Positions 38,820 to 46,301 of a stretch of 64,000 nucleotides of DNA are shown here, in pieces (the stretch's first letter is position 1; the number at the start of each line of letters is the position of its first letter). Source of the stretch: Micromonospora haikouensis (GTDB taxonomy: Bacteria > Actinomycetota > Actinomycetes > Mycobacteriales > Micromonosporaceae); assembly GCF_900091595.1 (NCBI RefSeq), contig NZ_FMCW01000031.1:1-64000 (forward strand), written 5' to 3'. The position numbers were made by a program, and so were the translations under genes. The notes under the pieces were generated by a model, which saw only the letters and a program-made list of their open reading frames with translations, was not told the origin of the DNA and did not search any database.

Positions 38820-40214
38820 CTACAACGAGCGGGGACGACGACCGCCCGACAGGGCCAGGGCCGCCTGCCCGCCCAGGACCACCAACAGCACCGGCACAAT
38901 GAGAAAGGCGGCACGCAGGCCGACGTGATCCGCGAGCCTGGCGAGCGCCAGGGGAGCGATGCCGATCGCCAGACCCGAAGCCAGTGCCGCCCTTCCGGCG
39001 GCTCGGTCCGGGGCGTGCGGCCAGGCCGCGACCGCCCGGGTGAGGGTCATCGGGTACAACAGCGAGATTCCCAATCCGGTCAGCAACAGGCCGACCGCAG
39101 CGAGCACCGTGACCGGCGCAGCCCAGAACACCGCGAAGCCCACGATCGCGACGCCGCAGGCCACCACCACGATGCCCAGCGGGTGACGGCCGGCCGTGAC
39201 GCGGGCGGCCGCCGTCCGCGTCATCGCCATGCCGAGCAGGAAGAGCGCAGCCAGGGCCGGCGCCACAGCGGCTCCGACGCGGTGCCATTCGCTGAAAGCG
39301 TCCGCAGACCAGAAGACCAGACAGAACTCCACGCTGACCGCCAACAGCAGCGCTGTCCAACGTCCCAACAGCGGCCCCGGCTCCAGCCCCAGGCCGGTCC
39401 GTGGCGCGTCGGTCGGGCCGGGCTGCTCCCGGTCCGCCAGGCGCCGCACACCGAACAACATCGCTATCGCGACCGGCAGCACGGGCAGCAGATAGCCCAC
39501 CCTCCAGCCCACGCCCACCAGCACCGCTGTCGCGACAGCGACGGGAGCCAGCACCGAGGCGTAGCTGCTGATGGCATTGGCCTCCGCGACAGCCGCCGCC
39601 GCGTTCTGCGGCTGGCGAACATTCAGCGCTGCGGGCACCACTTGCACGACCAGCGCACCGGCCAAGCCGAGCAGGGCCGCACCGAACAGGGTCAGCGCAC
39701 GAGCCTGCGTCGTCAGCAGAACCGCGCCCGTCGCCAGCCCGCACAGGGCCACCCAAAGGGACACCCGGTGCCCCAACCGGATGGTCACCCGGTGTCCCAC
39801 CACTCCGATGATGAGCAGCGCGCAGGCGAACAGGCTGGGGTAGAAGGCCACTGCGGCGCGGTCGACGTTCAGCTCACGCTGCAACGGCCCCAGGACGGCG
39901 CCCATGCCGTTGAGCAGGTAGCCCAGCACGCCGAGAGTGCCGTACAACAGCCAGGTGTGGACGTCTCGGACGAGACGTGGGGAGCGCTGGTCCGAAGACC
40001 CTGAATCCTTCGTATCAAGGACCTGAACAACCGGGTCGGGTTTCAGGCTCTGGTTCTCGATGATGTTCGGGGGACACGGTCGTGAACGTGGTGAGACCCC
40101 TCGGCTTCCCGGAGACGGGACCACGGTGCCGCCAGCCGGCTCGACCTGATCGACAGTCGCCTCTGGCTGCCGGTCCTGGCGGGCGCTCCAGGCAGCTTCG
40201 TACTCGTCTGGCAT
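38820..40214 (-). CDS. MFS transporter of the cyclitol cluster
   Basis: 464 residues from ATG 40214, with GGAG six bases upstream. About 80 hydrophilic residues come first, an unusually long lead; no nearer start codon with a ribosome site was seen. Twelve hydrophobic helices follow, starting WLLYGTLGVLGYLLNGMGAVLG. The family motif A-like loop between helices 2 and 3 reads GHRVTIRLGHRVSLW. Related to drug/solute efflux and uptake proteins. It lies 104 bases after the phosphatase gene, same direction, and is probably the exporter, or importer, for the cyclitol product. Confidence 0.82.
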   Translation of the reverse strand: MPDEYEAAWSARQDRQPEATVDQVEPAGGTVVPSPGSRGVSPRSRPCPPNIIENQSLKPDPVVQVLDTKDSGSSDQRSPRLVRDVHTWLLYGTLGVLGYLLNGMGAVLGPLQRELNVDRAAVAFYPSLFACALLIIGVVGHRVTIRLGHRVSLWVALCGLATGAVLLTTQARALTLFGAALLGLAGALVVQVVPAALNVRQPQNAAAAVAEANAISSYASVLAPVAVATAVLVGVGWRVGYLLPVLPVAIAMLFGVRRLADREQPGPTDAPRTGLGLEPGPLLGRWTALLLAVSVEFCLVFWSADAFSEWHRVGAAVAPALAALFLLGMAMTRTAAARVTAGRHPLGIVVVACGVAIVGFAVFWAAPVTVLAAVGLLLTGLGISLLYPMTLTRAVAAWPHAPDRAAGRAALASGLAIGIAPLALARLADHVGLRAAFLIVPVLLVVLGGQAALALSGGRRPRSL

Positions 40215-40318
40215 ACTTGCTCCGGTTCGACGGACATCCCAGATCAGCGGGGATGTGCACCACACGTCATCCTGACGGGAAAACACCAAGCCGCTGCAGA
40301 GCGAGCGCCTGCGCCGAC

Positions 40319-40951
40319 TTACGAGACACCCGTGACCACGCGCCACGGTGGCGTGGTGGTCCGGATGTCGATCACCGCCATGCCGGCCCGTTCGGCGGCC
40401 AGGACTCCGTCGTCGCTGTCCTCGAACACCAGGCAGAGCTCCGGGTCCGTCTGAAGCTGTTCGGCAGCCAGTAGGAACAGGTCCGGCGCCGGCTTGCCCG
40501 CGACAACGTCCTCCCGGGCGACCAGCACGTCGAAGAGGCCGTCCAGCCCGGTGGCACGCATGCCCGCCTGGATCACGGCGCGGGATCCGCCGGAGGCCAC
40601 TGCCAGTGGCACCCGACCCCGATTGCGCAACGCGACATCCACGACGGGCGACTTCACGGCGACGGTGTCGAGTTGGCTGAGGAAGAGCGCATCGCGCTCG
40701 CGTACGGCTTGCGCCGTGGACACTGGCAGCCCCCGACCGTGCGCCTTGACGAGCATTTCGATCATCTCGGCGGAGGAAACCCCGGCGTGGGCGACGAACC
40801 ATGGTTCCGTCACGTCGATGCCGTACCCGGCAAGCATGCCGGACATGGCCCGATAGTTGGCCGACTGGGTGTCCACCAGGGTTCCGTCCCAATCGAAAAT
40901 GAGGCACCCCACGTAGTCCGGTCCCGACAGGGTCCCGCTCGGCATCGTCAT
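40319..40951 (-). CDS. HAD-superfamily phosphatase (beta-phosphoglucomutase-like)
   Basis: 210 residues from ATG 40951 with GGAG about ten bases upstream. Motif I is FDWDGTLVDT (nucleophile Asp and acid Asp, about 19-28), motif II VASGGSRAV, motif III Lys in GKPAPDLFLLAAEQL, and motif IV EDSDDGVLAAERAGM. The four-helix cap between motif I and II marks subclass I. It removes phosphate from small sugar phosphates. In this cluster, dephosphorylation of a cyclitol phosphate or of a sedoheptulose derivative is the obvious possibility, since EEVS products are unphosphorylated unless a kinase acts and no kinase gene is present here. Confidence 0.85.
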   Translation of the reverse strand: MTMPSGTLSGPDYVGCLIFDWDGTLVDTQSANYRAMSGMLAGYGIDVTEPWFVAHAGVSSAEMIEMLVKAHGRGLPVSTAQAVRERDALFLSQLDTVAVKSPVVDVALRNRGRVPLAVASGGSRAVIQAGMRATGLDGLFDVLVAREDVVAGKPAPDLFLLAAEQLQTDPELCLVFEDSDDGVLAAERAGMAVIDIRTTTPPWRVVTGVS

Positions 40952-40982
40952 CGATCAAGTCTCCTTCCGCGGCCGGCACATA

Positions 40983-42038
40983 TCAGCGCCACCTCAGCGA
41001 CCCAGACACCTCATCGCCCCTGCCGTCAATCTTATCTATGGGAACCGCCGAGCCGGTGGCCGCAGATCTGAGCAGGGCGGCGCAGGCCGACACGGTTCCG
41101 ATCGACTCGTTCAAGGAATGCGGGACGACCGCACCACGCCGCAGTGCCTCGCTGAACGCCGCCACCTCCTCCGCATAGTGGTCCCGGGCGTCGAGCGTCT
41201 CCTCGCGCGGGCCATCGGAGGTCCGAACGGTCAACCGTCCAGGCTCGTCACCCATGGCCCACGCATTGTGGACGGTGATACTTCCGGTGCCGCCTTGCAA
41301 CTCGTACCAGGCTCGGGGTCCGTAGTCGATGCTGTAGTCGAGCACCGCGCGACGTCCCTCCCCGAAGTCGAGAACGCCGACCGCACTGGTCTCCACCGAC
41401 TCGCCCGCGCGCACCGTGAACTGGGCATACGCGCTGATCGGCCGGTCATTGAAGAAGAGCCGAGCAACATCGACCGGGTAGCAACCGACATCCCACGTCG
41501 CCCCGCCGCCCAAGGCGGGATCGAGCCGGATGTTCCCACTACCACTGGGTATCTCAAAGGCGAAGCTGGCCCGAACGACCCGCAACTGTCCGATGATGCC
41601 CGACGCAAGCAACTCGGCAGCCCGACGCTGCTGTGGGTGGAAGCGGTACATGAACGCCTCCATCACCTGGCGGTCCGCGCGCTCGGCAGCCCGGGCGATG
41701 CGTTCGGCCTCGGCCACGCTCATTGCCAACGGCTTCTCCACCAACACGTGCTTACCGGCGGCCAATGCCCGTTCGCACCACTCGACATGCGCCGAGTTGG
41801 GCAACGCCACATAGATCGCGTCGATGTCCGGCGAGTCGAGCAGCGCCTGGTAGTCGGGATAGCCGGTCGCGTCGTACTCGTCGGCCAGGGCGGCTACCCG
41901 GTCGGCGTGCTGGGACCGGCCGGCCAACCCGACCAACCGGCAGTGCGGTTGGCCGGCGATGGCGGGCATGACCAGCCCTGCGATGTAGCTGGTGGCACCC
42001 AGAACACCCCATCGAATGATGCCGTCCGTCGTAGTCAC
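40983..42038 (-). CDS. Gfo/Idh/MocA-family dehydrogenase of the cyclitol cluster
   Basis: 351 residues from GTG 42038, overlapping the GMC oxidoreductase stop (GTGA). N-terminal motif IRWGVLGATSYIAGLVMPAI, the EKP motif VLVEKPLAMSVAEAERIARAA, and the substrate domain with GGGATWDVGCYPVDVARLFF, where the Asp/His-like catalytic pair is expected. Members such as inositol dehydrogenase oxidise cyclitol hydroxyls with NAD, which fits a valiolone-type substrate well. The next gene (phosphatase) starts 31 bases downstream. Confidence 0.88.
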   Translation of the reverse strand: MTTTDGIIRWGVLGATSYIAGLVMPAIAGQPHCRLVGLAGRSQHADRVAALADEYDATGYPDYQALLDSPDIDAIYVALPNSAHVEWCERALAAGKHVLVEKPLAMSVAEAERIARAAERADRQVMEAFMYRFHPQQRRAAELLASGIIGQLRVVRASFAFEIPSGSGNIRLDPALGGGATWDVGCYPVDVARLFFNDRPISAYAQFTVRAGESVETSAVGVLDFGEGRRAVLDYSIDYGPRAWYELQGGTGSITVHNAWAMGDEPGRLTVRTSDGPREETLDARDHYAEEVAAFSEALRRGAVVPHSLNESIGTVSACAALLRSAATGSAVPIDKIDGRGDEVSGSLRWR

Positions 42039-43546
42039 GGCTGCTCCTCCTCGCCGATCATGGCGGCGGCCCGCTCAGCCACCGCGAACACCGCCGCCTG
42101 CACATTGCCGGTCACCATGGTCGGAATCACTGACGCATCGGCGACCCGCAGCCCCGAAACGCCGTGCACGCGGAGGCGGGGATCGACGACGGCAAGACGA
42201 TCCGTTCCGAAACGGCACGTCCCGACGGGATGGAACTGGGTCTGCGCGCTGGCCCGTACGAACTGCTCACGCTCGCGACGGGTGGCGGGCCACTGCGGCG
42301 CGGTGGTGATCAGATCGGCGAGCGGTGAGGTCTCGGCAATCTCCTGGGCGATCCGCACCCCCTCGACGAGAGTCTCCAGATCCATGGGATCGGAGAGGTA
42401 GCGAGGATCGAGACAGGGGTGCTCATCCGGGTCCGCCGAGCGAAGCCACATTCGTCCTCGGCTCGATGGCCGGGTGACCGCAGGACCAATGGTGAACCCG
42501 CCACCGAGGTCCCTGGCGTGGTTGAGACCCAGCATCGGGGCGAAAGACAGTTGGATGTCCGGGGCGGGCAGTCCGGGCCGGCTGCTGATGAAGCCGCCGG
42601 CCTCCCCCAGGTTGGACTCCGGGGAAAGGGGGTGCGACCCTGCCGTCGGATACGACACCGCCACCTGGATGTGGTCGTGCAGGTTCTCGCCGACCCCGGG
42701 AAGATCCACGACGACGGAAATCCCATGGCCGCGTAACTGCTCGGCAGGTCCGATGCCAGACAGCAGGAGCAGTTGCGGGCTGGCAACGGCACCAGCGCAG
42801 AGAACCACCTCGCGCTCGCTGGTGGCGCACCGCGCCTCTCCCGCCCGGAGGTACTCGACCGCGGTGACTCGCCCACCGGAGATTCGGAGCCTACGCACAG
42901 TCGCATCGGAGCGCACCACCAGGTTCGCCCGCGCCCGGGCAGGTTCCAGGTATGCCGAAGCTGTGTGATGCCGCCGACGACCCACCCGGGTGGTCCGGTA
43001 GAACCCGACGCCCTCCTGGGCGCCGGCGTTGAAATCCTCGTTGTGGCGGAGCCCGCACTTCTGTGCCGCCTCGACGAAGGCAACGGCGAACGGGTGCGGC
43101 CGGCTGTTGGTCGCGATGCCGATGCTCCCGTAGCCGGGATACGGTGCACTGGATTCGATCTGGCGCAAGCTGCCCAGCACGATGTCGGCGGTCCAGAGAT
43201 CGCCACCCCACCGACGCCACTCCTCATAATCGCAGGCGTTCCCGCGGATGTGGACCATCGCGTTGATGGCGCCGGACCCGCCAACCACCCGGCCACGCGG
43301 CCAGTCCAGTCGACGCCTGTTCAACTGCTCCTGCGGTTCAGTCCGGTACTGCCAGTCCAACGGACCGCCCAGCAACTGGTGCCAGGCCGACGGTCGGTGG
43401 ATCCGCGGATCGTCGGCCGCCGGGCCCGCTTCCAACAGCAGGACCCTGTTGTGTGGATTCTCGGAAAGTCGCGCTGCGAGTACGCAGCCGGCCGTGCCGG
43501 CCCCGACGACGACATAGTCGAATCGTTCGGACGGTGCTGTGTTCAT
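42035..43546 (-). CDS. GMC-family FAD-dependent oxidoreductase
   Basis: 503 residues from ATG 43546, GGAG six bases upstream. FAD-binding DYVVVGAGTAGCVLAARLSE at residues 10-29, LLLEAGP, the GMC signature 1 RGRVVGGSGAINAMVHIRG near 85-103 and signature 2 GAVASPQLLLLSGIGPAEQL. The C-terminal active site has TQFHPVGTCRFG (catalytic His) and VTGNVQAAVFAVAERAA (Asn partner). It oxidises alcohols, typically sugar or cyclitol hydroxyls, using oxygen or a carrier. No signal peptide, so intracellular. Positioned between the SDR and the Gfo/Idh gene, it gives this cluster three different hydroxyl-oxidising enzymes. Confidence 0.92.
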   Translation of the reverse strand: MNTAPSERFDYVVVGAGTAGCVLAARLSENPHNRVLLLEAGPAADDPRIHRPSAWHQLLGGPLDWQYRTEPQEQLNRRRLDWPRGRVVGGSGAINAMVHIRGNACDYEEWRRWGGDLWTADIVLGSLRQIESSAPYPGYGSIGIATNSRPHPFAVAFVEAAQKCGLRHNEDFNAGAQEGVGFYRTTRVGRRRHHTASAYLEPARARANLVVRSDATVRRLRISGGRVTAVEYLRAGEARCATSEREVVLCAGAVASPQLLLLSGIGPAEQLRGHGISVVVDLPGVGENLHDHIQVAVSYPTAGSHPLSPESNLGEAGGFISSRPGLPAPDIQLSFAPMLGLNHARDLGGGFTIGPAVTRPSSRGRMWLRSADPDEHPCLDPRYLSDPMDLETLVEGVRIAQEIAETSPLADLITTAPQWPATRREREQFVRASAQTQFHPVGTCRFGTDRLAVVDPRLRVHGVSGLRVADASVIPTMVTGNVQAAVFAVAERAAAMIGEEEQP

Positions 43547-43580
43547 GGCTGGCTCCAGACTTCGTGTGCCCGATGGCCGC

Positions 43581-44387
43581 CTATACGGCGAGGAACCCGC
43601 CGTCGACCGCCAAGACCTGACCTGTGACGTAGGAGGCTGCGTCGGAGAGCAACCACAAGACCGTCCCGACGACCTCCTCCGGTCTGCCAACACGCCCGGC
43701 CGGGATCAGCTTCTTCCAGGCTGTCGCGCCCCCGACGGTGGCCTCAGAGGCCGCCAACATCGGCGTGTCGATGGGGCCGGGTGCCACCCCGTTGACCCGA
43801 ATGCCGTCGACGGCATGCTCGATCGCGGCGATCCGGGTCAACGAGACGGCGGCATGCTTGGCCGCCACGTAGGCGGCCACCCCGGGGAAGACCGTCCGGA
43901 ATCCGTGTACGGAGATGTTGTTGACGATCCGTCCGTATCCCTGGGACCTCATGACCAGCAGCTCCTGCTGCATACACAGCCAGAGACCCCGGACGTTGAC
44001 CGCGAACGTCTCGTCGAACGCCTGCTCTGTGAGGTCGGCCATGCTACCGCCGTGCGCCACACCGGCGTTGTTGAAGGCGAAGTCGAGCCGCTCGTACGTC
44101 TCGACGGCAGTCCTGACCATGTGGCGCACCTGCTCCGTGTCGACAACGTCCGTCGGCACGAAGCATGCCTCCCCGCCTTGGCTTCGGATGCTCTTGACTA
44201 CGGCATGGCCTCGTTCGGCGGAACGGGCAGCGACAACAACCTTCATGCCCAACGCCGCGAACACCTCCGCGGCGTGCTGACCGATCCCGGCGGTTCCGCC
44301 GGTCACCACCGCCACCCGCCCGGCGAACTGGGCGACATCCGCCCGCAAGGCGAGTGAAGCCGCTGCCTGCTCTGCCGCAGCACTCAT
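43581..44387 (-). CDS. short-chain dehydrogenase/reductase of the cyclitol cluster
   Basis: 268 residues, ATG 44387 overlapping the cyclase stop (ATGA). Classical SDR: TGGTAGIG (29-36), ARSAERG suggesting NADP preference, NNAGVAHGG, catalytic Ser in NNISVHG, YVAAKHA (Tyr-Lys) and PGPIDTP, ending in the standard VDGGFLAV. Translational coupling to the cyclase suggests it acts directly on valiolone or an epimer, reducing or oxidising a ring carbonyl. Confidence 0.9.
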   Translation of the reverse strand: MSAAAEQAAASLALRADVAQFAGRVAVVTGGTAGIGQHAAEVFAALGMKVVVAARSAERGHAVVKSIRSQGGEACFVPTDVVDTEQVRHMVRTAVETYERLDFAFNNAGVAHGGSMADLTEQAFDETFAVNVRGLWLCMQQELLVMRSQGYGRIVNNISVHGFRTVFPGVAAYVAAKHAAVSLTRIAAIEHAVDGIRVNGVAPGPIDTPMLAASEATVGGATAWKKLIPAGRVGRPEEVVGTVLWLLSDAASYVTGQVLAVDGGFLAV

Positions 44388-45565
44388 GCGTGGCTCTCTG
44401 CGGAGGCGCCCCGCTCCTGGGAGTCGTCGACGCACTGAAGCATGACCGAGGCCACCTCGGCGAGCTCGCCGGGCGTCACGTCGTTGAGGAATCGTGCGGC
44501 ACCGATGCGCGACATCACCGGGAGGTTCTGTGCGCCATCCCGGTGGCGAACGGTGTCGCTGAGGGCCGCCCACAGCAGATCGACATCCCCGAACGACGGG
44601 TGCCACACCGGTAGACCGAGGCGGCGCGCGACCCGGATCACCCGGTCGACGTCGGAACGACTGAGGAAGCCACGGCGCAGGGCCAACACGGCGGAGAAGA
44701 TGCAGTCCAGCGCCACAGCCTCGCCGTGCAGCAACTCGGGGAGGGCACGCATCTCGACCAGTGGGCTGAACGAGTGCCCGTAGTCGACGGCCCGGATGAG
44801 GTTCCTCTCCCAGAGATTGGGCTCCAGTTCCTCGACCATCCCCTGGATGGACCTACGGATGACCTCGTCGGCCACGCCCGGCCGCTGGAACCGTTGGTCG
44901 ATCAGGTCGGCTCCGTGTTCTTCCAACAGCTCGAAGAGCATCAGGTCCTTGATCAGGGACATCTTGAGGATCTCACCCATGCCGTTGCGCAACTGTCGTT
45001 CTGGCACGGTCTCCAGGAACTTCCGGTCGATAAGGGTGCGCGGCGGCGGGCTGTAGGATCCCAGCCGATTGCGGTATCCCTCGAAGTTGACGCCGGTCTT
45101 CGCGGCCACGCTGACATCGACCTGGCCGAGCAGCGTGGTGGGCACCCGGACATAGGGGATCCCTCGACGGTAGAGACTCGCGGCGAGACCCACCACGTCG
45201 AGCATGACGCCGCCGCCGATCGCGATCGGGGGGTTGCTCACCCGCTGGGTTCCTGCGGCATTGAGCGCGCTGAGCACGTCGAGCACCTGGTCCATGCCCT
45301 TGTGCTGCTCGGAGCCATTGAGCACGAACAGGTTGATCTCGACCCGGTTCGCTTCGAAGTACGCCTTGATCTGGTCGCCGTAGAATCGTGCGATCGCATC
45401 GTCGACAACCACGACCCGAGGCGCATTGCTCGCGGCATTGTCGAGCCGTCGGAGGAGACTCTGATTCTGCGGGTCCAGCAATCCGACACTCTCCACAACC
45501 TCATACCGGACCGGCAGGGTGGCACTGATCTCCCACTGCGCCGAACGCATCGAAACCTGACTCAT
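44384..45565 (-). CDS. 2-epi-5-epi-valiolone synthase (sedoheptulose 7-phosphate cyclase)
   Basis: 393 residues from ATG 45565, GAGGGGG four bases upstream. It is a dehydroquinate-synthase-fold protein with NAD loop IGGGVMLDVVGLAASLYRRG (115-134) and PTTLLGQVDVSVAAKTGVNFEGYRNRLGSYSPPP (142-175). Zinc ligands are E198 (GMGEILK), H264 (DYGHSFSP) and H280 (LLHGEAVALD). The SLYRRGIPYVRVPTTLLG and NRLGSYSPPP blocks are features of the C7-cyclase (ValA/AcbC/SalQ) branch rather than of dehydroquinate synthase. It cyclises sedoheptulose 7-phosphate in the cytoplasm to 2-epi-5-epi-valiolone with phosphate loss. A closely related EVS or DDGS specificity cannot be fully excluded by eye. First gene of the cluster. 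Confidence 0.88.
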   Translation of the reverse strand: MSQVSMRSAQWEISATLPVRYEVVESVGLLDPQNQSLLRRLDNAASNAPRVVVVDDAIARFYGDQIKAYFEANRVEINLFVLNGSEQHKGMDQVLDVLSALNAAGTQRVSNPPIAIGGGVMLDVVGLAASLYRRGIPYVRVPTTLLGQVDVSVAAKTGVNFEGYRNRLGSYSPPPRTLIDRKFLETVPERQLRNGMGEILKMSLIKDLMLFELLEEHGADLIDQRFQRPGVADEVIRRSIQGMVEELEPNLWERNLIRAVDYGHSFSPLVEMRALPELLHGEAVALDCIFSAVLALRRGFLSRSDVDRVIRVARRLGLPVWHPSFGDVDLLWAALSDTVRHRDGAQNLPVMSRIGAARFLNDVTPGELAEVASVMLQCVDDSQERGASAESHA

Positions 45566-45718
45566 CACACCCCCTCGCTGACGCTTTTTGAATGCCGCCG
45601 CGTTCGTCGGAGATCGCGCAGCATCGCATGACACCCAGTGTTTTTCGAGACACATTCCCGACTGTTCCTGCCCGGTCGCGCATCGGCCGCTGGCGAGCGA
45701 ACAACTCGAACAAAACGG

Positions 45719-45747
45719 AGTTTAGGTAACAGGAACAGGTGCGTCAA
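45719..45747 (-). promoter_or_regulatory. promoter of the cyclitol operon
   Basis: On the minus strand TTGACG (45747-45742) and TAAACT (45724-45719) are separated by exactly 17 bases, a good housekeeping-sigma promoter. The transcript would start near 45712, leaving a leader of about 147 bases before the cyclase ATG. Confidence 0.65.
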
Positions 45748-46237
45748 GTAACTTAAGGTGACGACTATTGCACTGAATGCCCTATTTGATGGCATCCTGC
45801 GGATGGGCGGCGGCTGCGCCGCCACCCATCAGGACTGCACCCCCGCCTGGGGCGCGGCCAGGCATTCGCCCAGCTAAAACGCCTTCCATTGCCCCCCTCC
45901 CAACCCCCGACCGAGATCAGTTGTGAATACTCGCACAGCTTGGCAACTGACCCAAATTCGTGAAAGGAGATGCCCTTGAAAGCCTCCCGACAACTCCGCA
46001 GGCGCCCACAATTCACGCAGGCGAAAGAATCGTCTAATTTCCGAGAAACAACGATCGAGAACCACCCGCCTACACAACGGCGATGGACACCGACGCCGAA
46101 CTCGATGTTAATGCCATGCCCCGGTTTTGATGGAGATGGGATTATCTCTCTTCCTGATTCGCACCGGCCCGGCGGGTCGCTTCACCCCATACGTCGCGAC
46201 ACCCGCGGCAAGCGGCGGGGCCCGGTCGCTCCGCACG

Positions 46238-46280
46238 GCTCGAAGGCCACCTCCCGTCTCCCGGAAGGTGGCCTTCGAGC
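46238..46280 (-). terminator. terminator hairpin of the GH43 gene
   Basis: GCTCGAAGGCCACCT (46238-46252) pairs perfectly with AGGTGGCCTTCGAGC (46266-46280): 15 base pairs around a 13-base loop, 21 bases beyond the stop codon of the giant arabinan-active gene. Confidence 0.8.
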
Positions 46281-46301
46281 TGCCCAGACGTCGAACCCCG
46301 G

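Larger units (their letters stand above)
45566..46301. other. 736-base AT-richer gap upstream of the cyclitol operon
   Basis: This is the least GC-rich stretch of the window. It holds the cyclitol-operon promoter (45719-45747) and, on the other side, the GH43 terminator (46238-46280). A plus-strand AAAGGAG at about 45963-45969 precedes possible ATG/TTG starts at 45970/45976, but the frame they open runs through the terminator hairpin into the GH43 gene, so I do not call a gene. Confidence 0.5.

Noticed and set aside
46083..46130. 15-codon plus-strand frame starting ATG in the gap before the GH43 gene, which could look like a short peptide precursor
   Set aside because: No ribosome site precedes it, no modifying enzyme is next to it, and it overlaps another open frame; too short to support.
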